Below are positions 22,873-30,690 of a DNA stretch of 64,000 nucleotides, piece after piece. Below the pieces are notes generated by a model. The model had not been told where the DNA came from, searched no databases, and was given only the letters and a program-made list of their open reading frames with translations. The position numbers and the translations under genes are program-made. Every line of letters begins with the position of its first letter. Within the stretch, counting starts at the first letter, position 1. The DNA is from Actinospineispora eucalypti. GTDB lineage: Bacteria > Actinomycetota > Actinomycetes > Mycobacteriales > Pseudonocardiaceae. The DNA is taken from assembly GCA_014208095.1 (NCBI GenBank), contig JACHMT010000007.1:248001-312000 (forward strand), read 5' to 3'.

Positions 22873-23994
22873 TCACAGGCCGCGCAGCGGCACCAGGTCG
22901 TCGGCGTGGACGAGTTCGCGGCGGTATTCGGGGGGTAGGTCGCGGGTGCGGCGGCCGATGAGGTTGGGGAGTTCGGTGGCGTCGAAGGCGACCACGCCCC
23001 TCGCCACCACCTGGCCGTGCGGGGCGACCAGGTCGACCACGTCACCGGCGACGAACTCGCCGGCCACCCCGTGCACCCCGGCGGCGAGCAGCGACCGGCG
23101 CCGGCGCAGCACCGCGTGCACCGCCCCCTCGTCCAGGTCCAACCGGCCGCGCACGTCGGCCGCGTGCCGCAGCCAGAACCGGCGGGCGGACAGCCGCTGG
23201 CCCTCGGCCCGGAACGCGGTCCCGACCTTGGGGCCGGCCGGCGAGGTGTCCAGCGCGGATGCGGCGTCCTCGGCGGCGGCCAGCAGCACGGGAATGCCCG
23301 CGCCGGCGGCCATGCTGGCCGCCTCGATCTTGGTCGCCATGCCGCCGGTGCCGAGGCCGGAGACCCCGGGCCGGGCCACGTCCAGGTCCAGGGCGGCCAC
23401 GTCGTCCACGTCCGGCACCAGCACCGTGCCGGGCTGCCGGGGGTCGCCGTCGTAGAGGCCGTCCACATCGGACAGCAGCACCAATGCCTGCGCCCCGACC
23501 AGGTGCGCCACCAGCGCGGCCAGCCGGTCGTTGTCGCCCACCCGGATCTCGTCGGTGGCCACGGTGTCGTTCTCGTTCACCACCGGCAGCACGCCCAGGG
23601 AGAGCAGCCGGATCAGCGTGCGCTGCGCGTTGCGGTAGTGCGCGCGGCGGATCACGTCGTCGGCGGTGAGCAGGATCTGCCCGATGGTCAACCCGTGCCG
23701 GGCGAACGAGGCCGAGTAGGCGTGCGCCAGCTGCAACTGGCCGACGCTGGCCGCCGCCTGCTGGGTGGCCAGGTCCCGGGTGCGCTTGGCCAGCCCGAGC
23801 GGCGCCAGGCCGGCCGCGATCGCGCCGGAGGAGACCAGCACCACCTGCGCCCCGCCCGCCCGGCGCGCGGCCAGCGCGTCGACCAGCGCATCCAGCCGGA
23901 CCGGGTCCAGGCCGCCGTCCAGGCTGGTCAGCGAGGACGATCCGACCTTCACCACGATCCGGGCAGCGGCCCCGATGGCCGGTCTAGCCGTCAC
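22873..23994 (-). CDS. proB: Glutamate 5-kinase
   Basis: 373 residues. ProB phosphorylates glutamate with ATP as the first step of proline synthesis and is feedback-inhibited by proline. The kinase part has ARIVVKVGSSSLTS, VVLVSSGAIAAGLAPLGL, LPVVNENDTVATDEIRVGDN, LLSDVDGLYDGDP, and GTGGMATKIEAA. The C-terminal PUA domain follows (VHAVLRRRRSLLAAGVHGV). GTG at 23992-23994 overlaps the obgE stop by 11 bp. Confidence 0.97.
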   Translation of the reverse strand: MTARPAIGAAARIVVKVGSSSLTSLDGGLDPVRLDALVDALAARRAGGAQVVLVSSGAIAAGLAPLGLAKRTRDLATQQAAASVGQLQLAHAYSASFARHGLTIGQILLTADDVIRRAHYRNAQRTLIRLLSLGVLPVVNENDTVATDEIRVGDNDRLAALVAHLVGAQALVLLSDVDGLYDGDPRQPGTVLVPDVDDVAALDLDVARPGVSGLGTGGMATKIEAASMAAGAGIPVLLAAAEDAASALDTSPAGPKVGTAFRAEGQRLSARRFWLRHAADVRGRLDLDEGAVHAVLRRRRSLLAAGVHGVAGEFVAGDVVDLVAPHGQVVARGVVAFDATELPNLIGRRTRDLPPEYRRELVHADDLVPLRGL

Positions 23995-25447
23995 CGCCGT
24001 CTTCTCCTTCGTCTTCCGGTTCCGCACCGCCATCCCGCCGGGCGGCCCGCGCCGACTTGCGCGCCGCCGCACCCACCCGGGTGGACCGGTCCAGCCGGGC
24101 GTCCGTGCCCCGGTTGCCCATGGCCGTGTACGCGCCGGCCGGCGTGGACGGCTCCCAGTCGAACGTTACGTCGCCGATGGTCACCGGCGCGCCGGGTGTG
24201 GCACCCGCCTCGGCCAGCGCGTCCTCCACGCCCAGCTTGGCCAGCCGGTCGGCCAGGAAGCCGACCGCCTCGTCGTTACTGAACTGGGTCTGCCGCACCC
24301 ACCGCTCCGGCTTCTCCCCGCGCACCAGGAACGCGCCCTCCTCCTCCGGGTCGGGCGACACGGTGAACGGCACCTCGCCGACCGCCTCCGGGTGCAGCAC
24401 CACCCGGGTCGGCTCCGGCGGCGGCAGCGCGGCGCGGTACTCGGCGACCCGCCGCGCCATCAGAAAGCTCAGCTCGCGCAGGCCGGCGCGGGTCGCGGTG
24501 GAGATCGCCAGCACCGGCCATCCGCGTTCGGCCAGTTCCGGGGTGACCAGCTCGGCCAGCTCGGCGGCCTCCGGCACGTCCACCTTGTTCAGCGCGACAA
24601 TCCGGGGGCGGTTGCCGAGGTCGCCACCGAGGCCCGGGGTGTACCGCGCCAGCTCGGCCTCGAGCGCGTCGATGTCCGAGATCGGGTCGCGGCCGGGTTC
24701 CAGGGTGGCGCAGTCGACCACGTGGACCAGCACGGCGCACCGCTCGATGTGCCGGAGGAACTCCAGACCCAGACCCTTCCCGGAGGCGGCCCCCGGGATC
24801 AGCCCGGGCACGTCGGCCACGGTGAACGTCTGCTCCCCGGCACTGACCACGCCGAGCTGCGGCACCAGGGTGGTGAAGGGGTAGTCGGCGATCTTCGGCC
24901 GCGCCGAGGACAACGCCGCGACCAGCGAGGACTTCCCGGCGCTGGGGAAACCCACCAGGCCCACGTCGGCCAGCGAGCGCAGCTCCAGCACCAGCTCCCG
25001 CTCCTGGCCCGGCTCGCCGAGCAGCGCGAAACCGGGGGCCTTGCGCGCGGTGGAGGCCAGCGCGGCGTTGCCCAGCCCGCCCCGGCCGCCCTGCGCGGCC
25101 ACGAACCGGGTGCCCGCGCCGACCAGGTCGGCCAGCTGCTCGCCGTCCTCGTCCAGCACCACGGTGCCGTCCGGCACCGCCATCACCAGGTCGCCGCCGA
25201 TCGCGCCGTTGCGCAGGGCGCCCTGCCCCTGCTTGCCGTTGCCCGCCTTGGCCTGCCGCCGGTAGTGGAAGTCGAGCAGGGTGTGCACCCCCGGGTCGAC
25301 CACGAAGATCACGTCACCGCCCCGGCCGCCGTTGCCCCCGTCGGGCCCGCCCAGCGGCTTGAACTTCTCCCGGTGCACGGAGGCGCAGCCGTTGCCCCCG
25401 TTACCGGCGACAACGGTCAACGAGGTCCGGTCCACGAACCTGGACAT
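23984..25447 (-). CDS. obgE: GTPase ObgE/CgtA
   Basis: 487 residues. An essential GTPase associated with the 50S subunit, ribosome assembly and the stringent response. The N-terminal glycine-rich Obg domain (residues 1-158) includes VAGNGGNGCASVHREKFKP and GGPDGGNGGRGGDV. The G domain follows with GFPSAGKSSL (from 166), DVPGLIPGA, NKVD, and AISTATRAG. The C-terminal OCT domain contains FSNDEAVGFLADRLAKLGVE. An acidic disordered tail ends the protein. AGGAGG precedes the ATG. It is separated from rpmA by a terminator-like hairpin. Confidence 0.98.
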   Translation of the reverse strand: MSRFVDRTSLTVVAGNGGNGCASVHREKFKPLGGPDGGNGGRGGDVIFVVDPGVHTLLDFHYRRQAKAGNGKQGQGALRNGAIGGDLVMAVPDGTVVLDEDGEQLADLVGAGTRFVAAQGGRGGLGNAALASTARKAPGFALLGEPGQERELVLELRSLADVGLVGFPSAGKSSLVAALSSARPKIADYPFTTLVPQLGVVSAGEQTFTVADVPGLIPGAASGKGLGLEFLRHIERCAVLVHVVDCATLEPGRDPISDIDALEAELARYTPGLGGDLGNRPRIVALNKVDVPEAAELAELVTPELAERGWPVLAISTATRAGLRELSFLMARRVAEYRAALPPPEPTRVVLHPEAVGEVPFTVSPDPEEEGAFLVRGEKPERWVRQTQFSNDEAVGFLADRLAKLGVEDALAEAGATPGAPVTIGDVTFDWEPSTPAGAYTAMGNRGTDARLDRSTRVGAAARKSARAARRDGGAEPEDEGEDGGDG

Positions 25448-25470
25448 CTGAAAGCCTCCTGTACACGCAG

Positions 25471-25507
25471 AAAAGGCGGGCCGGTGGGAACCCGGACCCG
25501 CCCTTTC
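25471..25507. terminator. Intrinsic terminator between rpmA and obgE
   Basis: GGCGGGCCGG, a short loop, and CCGGACCCGCC form a strong GC stem flanked by AAAA on one side and TTT on the other. On the minus strand it lies downstream of rpmA and ends in a T-run, so it can terminate or attenuate readthrough from rplU-rpmA into obgE-proB. The A/T tails on both sides allow bidirectional action. Confidence 0.75.
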
Positions 25508-25531
25508 GAGCAGAACTGTCTGTGCGGGCCG

Positions 25532-25792
25532 TTACTCGGCGGCGGCCGGCACGATGTTCACGGTCTTGCGTCCACGCTTGCTGCCGAACTGGACGGCGCC
25601 GGCCACCAGCGCGAACAGCGTGTCGTCGCCACCGCGGCCCACGCCCTCGCCCGGGTGGAACTTGGTGCCGCGCTGCCGGATCAGGATCTCACCGGCGCTC
25701 ACGTTCTGTCCGCCGAACCGCTTCACGCCCAGCCGCTGCGCGTTCGAGTCGCGGCCGTTGCGGGAGCTGGAGGCGCCCTTCTTGTGTGCCAT
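25532..25792 (-). CDS. rpmA: 50S ribosomal protein bL27
   Basis: 86 residues, a full-length bL27. The sequence begins MAHKKGASSSRNGRDSNAQR and continues GVKRFGGQNVSAGEILIRQR, GTKFHPGEGVGRGGDDTLFA, the canonical signature. The N-terminal tail reaches the peptidyl-transferase centre. It follows rplU by 12 bp in the standard rplU-rpmA operon. Confidence 0.99.
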   Translation of the reverse strand: MAHKKGASSSRNGRDSNAQRLGVKRFGGQNVSAGEILIRQRGTKFHPGEGVGRGGDDTLFALVAGAVQFGSKRGRKTVNIVPAAAE

Positions 25793-25804
25793 GTCGTCGC
25801 CTCC

Positions 25805-26125
25805 TTACTTCGAGATTCCGGTGACCTCGACGCGGGTCAGCGGCTGGCGGTGTCCCTGCCGCTTGTGGTACCCGGTCTTGTTCTTGAACTTGTGGATCCG
25901 GATCTTCGGACCCTTGGTCTGCTCGACCACCTTGCCGGTGACCGAGAACTTGGCCAGCGCGGCGGCGTCGGTGGTCAGCGTGGCGCCACCCTCCGTCCCG
26001 TCCACGACCAGCACGGCCGGCAGGCTCACCTCGGCGCCGAGCTCGGCGTCGATCTTCTCGACGGTGAGCACCTCACCGACCACGGCCTTGTACTGCTTAC
26101 CGCCGCTCTTGACGATCGCGTACAT
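25805..26125 (-). CDS. rplU: 50S ribosomal protein bL21
   Basis: 106 residues, normal for bL21. It starts MYAIVKSGGKQYKAVVGEVL and ends with KTGYHKRQGHRQPLTRVEVT, both hallmark regions for 23S rRNA binding. The ATG at 26123-26125 is fixed by the conserved MYAIVKSGGKQY start. The 141-bp leader between rne and rplU could carry the autoregulatory and promoter signals, but I see no defined structure there. Confidence 0.99.
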   Translation of the reverse strand: MYAIVKSGGKQYKAVVGEVLTVEKIDAELGAEVSLPAVLVVDGTEGGATLTTDAAALAKFSVTGKVVEQTKGPKIRIHKFKNKTGYHKRQGHRQPLTRVEVTGISK

Positions 26126-26266
26126 CGTTGACGCACGACTCCTAGACATTCGTGGGCTCAGGGTGACACGCCTGCGGGGCCGACCCCGGGCGGTCTGCCG
26201 CCAGTACCAGGGCACGCCCCGATACGGCTGTCAAGAACCCAGGGTACGGGCCGACATTCGGAAGGG

Positions 26267-29200
26267 TCAAACCGGGTCCCCGGCGGTTCCTCCGGCGGGC
26301 GGACCGGCCGGTCGGGAGGCCGACCGGCGACGCCGCCGAGCCGGCCGGGCCGGCGGCTCGGAACCGGCCGGGGCACCCACCGCGACCGGCTCCGCACCGT
26401 TGGTGCCGGAGGAGTGTCCCGGGACGACCGGATCGGTGGCCCCGAGATCGTGGGGCTCGGCGGCGGGCCCGCCCGGGCCGGCCGGTGCCAAGGCGCCCCC
26501 GGCGGCATCCTGGCCCGACGGGTGGGAGGCGACCGGAGCCGTGGAGTCCCCGCCGGCCGGCCGGGCCGGCGGTTCCGGAGCGGTGGTGTTGGCCGGCGAC
26601 GAGGAAGCCGCGGCCGCCGGAGCCGGGGAGTCCACCGGGTGACCCGACACCGGCGAACCAGCGGCCGGCTCGGCGGCAACCGAGGAAGGTGCCGGCTCGG
26701 TGTCCGTCCGGGGCCGCGCCGGCGGGGCGGGCACCGGCTTGCCGTTGGCCGGGCCGTGCTCCGGGGTGGGTCCGTCGGCCGGCTCGGCCTTCGGAGTGGG
26801 CACGGCGGCCGGCTCGGACTTCGGAGTGGATACGGCGGCCGGCTCGGACTTCGGACTGGGTACGGCGGCCGGCTCGGACTTCGGTCCGCCCTGCCCGCCC
26901 GGGGCTCCCCGCCGGCGGCCGTTGCCGCCATCCGAGTCGCCGCCCCGGCGGGCGTTGCCGCCGTCCGGCTCGCCGCCCCGGCCGCGCCGCCGCCCGCCGG
27001 AGGAGGACCCGCCGTGCTGACCCTGTTCCGGCCGGTGCTCGACCGGGTCGGAGGAGACCACGACGCCCCGGCCCCGGCAGTGCTCACACGGCGTGGAGAA
27101 CGCCTCGAGCAGCCCGACGCCGACCCGCTTGCGGGTCATCTGCACCAGGCCCAGCGAGGTGACCTCGGCCACCTGGTGGCGGGTGCGGTCCCGGCCGAGG
27201 CACTCGGTCAGCCGGCGCAGCACCAGGTCCCGGTTGGACTCCAGCACCATGTCGATGAAGTCGATCACGATGATGCCGCCGATGTCCCGCAGCCGCAGCT
27301 GCCGGACGATCTCCTCGGCGGCCTCCAGGTTGTTCCGGGTGACCGTCTCCTCCAGGTTGCCCCCGGAGCCGGTGAACTTGCCGGTGTTCACGTCGATGAC
27401 CGTCATCGCCTCGGTGCGGTCGATCACCAGCGTGCCGCCCGACGGCAGCCAGACCTTGCGGTCCAGCGCCTTGGTCAGCTGCTCGTCGATGCGGAAGTCG
27501 GAGAACACGTCGGTCCGGCCCACGTGCCGGCTCAGCCGTTCCACCAGCTCGGGCGCCACGTGTCCGATGTAGGCGTGCAGGGTGTCCCAGGCGTCGTCGC
27601 CCTCGACCACCAGCTTGCTGAAGTCCTCGTTGAACTGGTCCCGGACGACCTTGATCATCAGGTCCGGTTCCTCGTAGAGCAGCTCGGGCGCCTTGGACCG
27701 GCCCTTGCCCGAGCCGGTGGCCGAACCGGCCTTCTCCTTCACCACGTCCCACTGGGCCTGCAGCCGGCGCACGTCCCGCTCCAGCGCCTCCTGGCTGACC
27801 CCCTCCGAGGCGGTGCGGATAATCACGCCGGCGTCCTCGGGGAGGATCTCCTTGAGCAGGTCCTTCAGCCGGCGCCGCTCCACGTCGGGGAGCTTGCGGC
27901 TGATCCCGTGGGTGCCGCCGGACGGCACGTACACCAGGAACCGGCCAGGCAGGCTGATCTGCGTGGTGAGCCGTGCGCCCTTGTGGCCGATCGGGTCCTT
28001 GGTGACCTGCACCAGCACGTTGTCCCCGCTGGACAGCGCCTGCTCGATGCGCCGCGCCTTGCCGGCCAGCCCGGCCGCGTCCCAGTCCACCTCGCCGGCG
28101 TAGAGCACCGCGTTGCGGCCCCGGCCGATGTCCACGAACGCCGCCTCCATGCTGGGCAGCACGTTCTGCACCCGGCCCAGGTAGACGTTGCCCACCAGGG
28201 AGGTCCCGCCGGAGCTGGTGACGAAGTGCTCGCACAGCACGCCGTCCTCGAGCACGCCGATCTCCGAACGCTCGCCGCGCTGGCGCACCACCATCGTGCG
28301 CTCCACCGACTCGCGGCGGGCCAGGAACTCGGCCTCGCTGAGCACCGGCGCGCGCCGGCGACCGGCATCCCGGCCGTCCCGGCGGCGCTGCCGCTTGGCC
28401 TCCAGCCGGGTGGACCCCCGGACGCCCTGGATGCCGCTGTTGCCGCCGTCGTCGCCGCTGTCCGGCTTCGCCCGCGACTCGCGGATCTTGGTGACCGTGT
28501 TCGGCGGGTCGTCGGAACCGGAGTCGTCCGAGTCGCCGTCCTTGCGCCGGCGCCGGCGCCTGCGCCGCCGCGAGCCGCCGCCCGAGGACCCGGCGTCCTC
28601 GGCGTCCTCGGAGTCGCCGTCCTCGTCGTCGTCGCTCTCGGCGGCCTCGGGCGCCTTCTTGCCCGAACCCTTGCCGGAGTCCTTGCCCGCGTCCCGGCCC
28701 GAGTCCTTGCCGGCCGGCTTGCCGTCCTCGTCGTCGGTGTCGGCGTCGCCGTTCTCCGCCGTCTCGTCGTCGGTGCCGCGGCCCCGGCCCCGGCCGCGCC
28801 GGCCCCGGCGGCGGCGGCGCTTGGTGTCGCCGCCCTCCTCGGTGGCGTCCGCGTCGGTGTCCGGCTCGTCGTCGTCCTCGGCCTCGTCCTCCGCGTCCGG
28901 CCGGGCGGGCTTGGCCGGTGCCTGCGGGGCCGGCCGGCTGGGTGCGGCACCCGGGGGCAGGAACATCGGGGCGGCGAACAGCGGCAGCGCGCCGCCGGCC
29001 TCCGGCTGGAGCTCGTCGCCGGCTTCCGTCTCAGCCTTCTCAGGCTTCTCCGGCTCGGTGTCGGGCTTCGCCTCGGTCTCGACGGAGAGCGCCTCGATGA
29101 CCCGCTGAGCGGTGGGCCGATCCACGCTGGACTGCGCTCCCCGGGCCGGGGAGCCGAGCTCGGCGAGGGTGTCCAGCACCCGCCGGCTGGTCGTGGCGAC

Positions 29201-29305
29201 CAGCTTGGCGAGGGCGTGCACCCGGACCTTCTCGGTCAGTTCGGGTGTTTCGGATAGGTTGCTGAGCCCGCCGGATCGACCGGCGGGCACGTCGCTTTCG
29301 GACAT
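26267..29305 (-). CDS. rne: Ribonuclease E/G
   Basis: 1012 residues. The catalytic core (about residues 340-800) contains an S1 domain (TSLVGNVYLGRVQNVLPSME), a 5' sensor/RNase H region, and the Mg-binding aspartates in TVIDVNTGKFTG and IIVIDFIDM. The zinc-link is CEHCRGRG, a variant of CPxCxGxG. The N-terminal extension is acidic/arginine-rich and disordered, with clusters such as SRRRRRRRRR. The C terminus carries a decapeptide repeat and ends with the RRRRRSASRPAGPP patch conserved in actinobacterial RNase E. GAAGGAG precedes the ATG. It is the main mRNA decay and rRNA-processing nuclease. Confidence 0.97.
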   Translation of the reverse strand: MSESDVPAGRSGGLSNLSETPELTEKVRVHALAKLVATTSRRVLDTLAELGSPARGAQSSVDRPTAQRVIEALSVETEAKPDTEPEKPEKAETEAGDELQPEAGGALPLFAAPMFLPPGAAPSRPAPQAPAKPARPDAEDEAEDDDEPDTDADATEEGGDTKRRRRRGRRGRGRGRGTDDETAENGDADTDDEDGKPAGKDSGRDAGKDSGKGSGKKAPEAAESDDDEDGDSEDAEDAGSSGGGSRRRRRRRRRKDGDSDDSGSDDPPNTVTKIRESRAKPDSGDDGGNSGIQGVRGSTRLEAKRQRRRDGRDAGRRRAPVLSEAEFLARRESVERTMVVRQRGERSEIGVLEDGVLCEHFVTSSGGTSLVGNVYLGRVQNVLPSMEAAFVDIGRGRNAVLYAGEVDWDAAGLAGKARRIEQALSSGDNVLVQVTKDPIGHKGARLTTQISLPGRFLVYVPSGGTHGISRKLPDVERRRLKDLLKEILPEDAGVIIRTASEGVSQEALERDVRRLQAQWDVVKEKAGSATGSGKGRSKAPELLYEEPDLMIKVVRDQFNEDFSKLVVEGDDAWDTLHAYIGHVAPELVERLSRHVGRTDVFSDFRIDEQLTKALDRKVWLPSGGTLVIDRTEAMTVIDVNTGKFTGSGGNLEETVTRNNLEAAEEIVRQLRLRDIGGIIVIDFIDMVLESNRDLVLRRLTECLGRDRTRHQVAEVTSLGLVQMTRKRVGVGLLEAFSTPCEHCRGRGVVVSSDPVEHRPEQGQHGGSSSGGRRRGRGGEPDGGNARRGGDSDGGNGRRRGAPGGQGGPKSEPAAVPSPKSEPAAVSTPKSEPAAVPTPKAEPADGPTPEHGPANGKPVPAPPARPRTDTEPAPSSVAAEPAAGSPVSGHPVDSPAPAAAASSSPANTTAPEPPARPAGGDSTAPVASHPSGQDAAGGALAPAGPGGPAAEPHDLGATDPVVPGHSSGTNGAEPVAVGAPAGSEPPARPARRRRRSASRPAGPPAGGTAGDPV
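26781..26880 (-). repeat. 30-bp tandem repeats in the rne C-terminal tail
   Basis: Three 30-bp units (26781-26810, 26811-26840, 26841-26870) plus a partial unit begin GGCTCGGACTTCGGAGTGG. In the rne frame they encode the decapeptide PKSEPAAVPT with small variations. The array lies in the disordered tail that in other organisms scaffolds the degradosome. Confidence 0.85.
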
Positions 29306-29404
29306 GCAGCTCCTTCGCCCCCGGGCGCCCTCTCTCGAAGGCGGCCGCTCAGGGGCCTAGCTTTGTCTGCCTCCCCCGACGCCCGGAGGGACAGCAATCC
29401 TGTG

Positions 29405-30181
29405 TCATGCGTCGAACGGGTCGGTCAGGCATCCGCGATCGTCGAGCAGACCCTGAGCCAGCCGGGTTGCCATCACTGGCACCGGCGGCCGCAGATCCGC
29501 GACGACCCGAAGTGCGCCCAACACGTCGTCGGGCCGCACAGCAGGTGTGGTCTGCCGCACGACCGTCGTCATTATCGCACAGCCCTTCCGGCTCGCACGT
29601 TCTGTCCGTTCATCTGGGTGATCTGGTCCTGTTAACCCTGCGCTGACCACCGCCGCGCGCGCGTCCACCGGCCTCGGCCCGTTCTTGGTGACCCGCTGCA
29701 CCACCACCTCGCCGGCGGCCAGAAACACGTCCAGCGCGGAAGCCAGGTCCGCCGGCGCCACCTCGGGCAGCTCGATCCGCCACCGGCTGGCGTCGATCAG
29801 GTCGGCCAGCGCCGGGGTGCCCGGCTCGGCGGTCACCGAGGCGAGCACGTCCAGGCCGTCCGGCAGGGCCGCGTCCAGCGCGCCGGCCAGCGCCGCCGGG
29901 TCCACCGGCGCGGTGAGGCCGATCTCCACGTACTCGGCCTCGCTGGCCGTCCCGGTCGGCGCGGCGCCCACCCAGGACAGCCTGGGGTGCGGGTTGAACC
30001 CGTGGGAGTGCGCCACCGGGACCCCGGCCCGGCGCACCGCGCGCTCGAACGCCCTGGCCACGTCCCGGTGCGAGGCGAACCGGAGCCGCCCGCGTTTGGC
30101 GAACCGCAGCCGCACCCGGCACACCGTCGGCGGCGCCGGGTTGGCCGCCGCCCCCTTGCGCGTGCTCATCGCGGCGCCCAT
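29405..30181 (-). CDS. TIGR03936 family protein (DUF2344, radical-SAM-linked)
   Basis: 258 residues. The family is recognised from CRVRLRFAKRGRLRFASHRD, ERAVRRAGVPVAHSHGFNPH, and RLSWVGAAPTGTASEAEYVE. In many bacteria this domain is fused to, or encoded next to, the TIGR03960 radical SAM protein upstream of rne or ribosomal genes, and a role in RNA or ribosome modification has been proposed without proof. Here a GNAT gene sits between the two. The ATG at 30181 shares one base with the GNAT stop (TGATG). The region after residue 190 is poorly conserved. Confidence 0.88.
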   Translation of the reverse strand: MGAAMSTRKGAAANPAPPTVCRVRLRFAKRGRLRFASHRDVARAFERAVRRAGVPVAHSHGFNPHPRLSWVGAAPTGTASEAEYVEIGLTAPVDPAALAGALDAALPDGLDVLASVTAEPGTPALADLIDASRWRIELPEVAPADLASALDVFLAAGEVVVQRVTKNGPRPVDARAAVVSAGLTGPDHPDERTERASRKGCAIMTTVVRQTTPAVRPDDVLGALRVVADLRPPVPVMATRLAQGLLDDRGCLTDPFDA

Positions 30182-30690
30182 CAACCCTCGCTCGGCAACA
30201 TCATCAACATTCCCTCTCCGGCGGGCACGAACCCGTGCCGCAGGTAGAACGGGGCACCCCTGGGCGCCGGCCGCAACACCAGCCGCTGGTAGCGGCGGAC
30301 CCGCGCGTGCTCCACGGCGGCGTTGAGCAGCGCGGAGGCCACGCCGCGGTCCACGAACGAGGACATCACGAACGCGTTGCCCACATAACCCCACCGACCC
30401 GGGCGCGCGCCCGGGCGGGGCATGTTGCCCACCTCGACCACGTTCAGCGAGCCGACCACGGTGTAGCCGACCCGGTCGTCGCCGGCCTCGGCCAGCCAGA
30501 AGGTGCGCCGGGGCAGCTCCGTGCGCCACCACGCGGCGAACGCCTCGTCGAAGCCGTCGCCGGCCTCCCCCGGCTCGGGCGCCGGGATGCCGGTGCGCTC
30601 GGCGGTCCACTCCCGGCGCAGCCGGGCCAGCGCGGGCAGATCACGGTCGTCCGCGACCCGCACGGTGACCGGCGGACGCGGATCAGCCAC
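30181..30690 (-). CDS. GNAT family N-acetyltransferase
   Basis: 169 residues. It shows the acetyl-CoA fold order: RVADDRDLPALARLRREWTA, TFWLAEAGDDRVGYTVVGSL, then VMSSFVDRGVASALLNAAVE, with the Q/RxxGxG/A loop replaced by VDRGVASALL, and YLRHGFVPA near the end. GTG at 30688-30690 overlaps the TIGR03960 stop by 8 bp. It is embedded between two genes of a conserved pair, so co-expression is certain but a functional link is only suggested. Confidence 0.85.
   Translation of the reverse strand: MADPRPPVTVRVADDRDLPALARLRREWTAERTGIPAPEPGEAGDGFDEAFAAWWRTELPRRTFWLAEAGDDRVGYTVVGSLNVVEVGNMPRPGARPGRWGYVGNAFVMSSFVDRGVASALLNAAVEHARVRRYQRLVLRPAPRGAPFYLRHGFVPAGEGMLMMLPSEG

Noticed and set aside
26414..29257. 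A plus-strand open frame of about 950 codons opposite rne
   Set aside because: Antisense to a certain RNase E gene; low complexity and no motifs.
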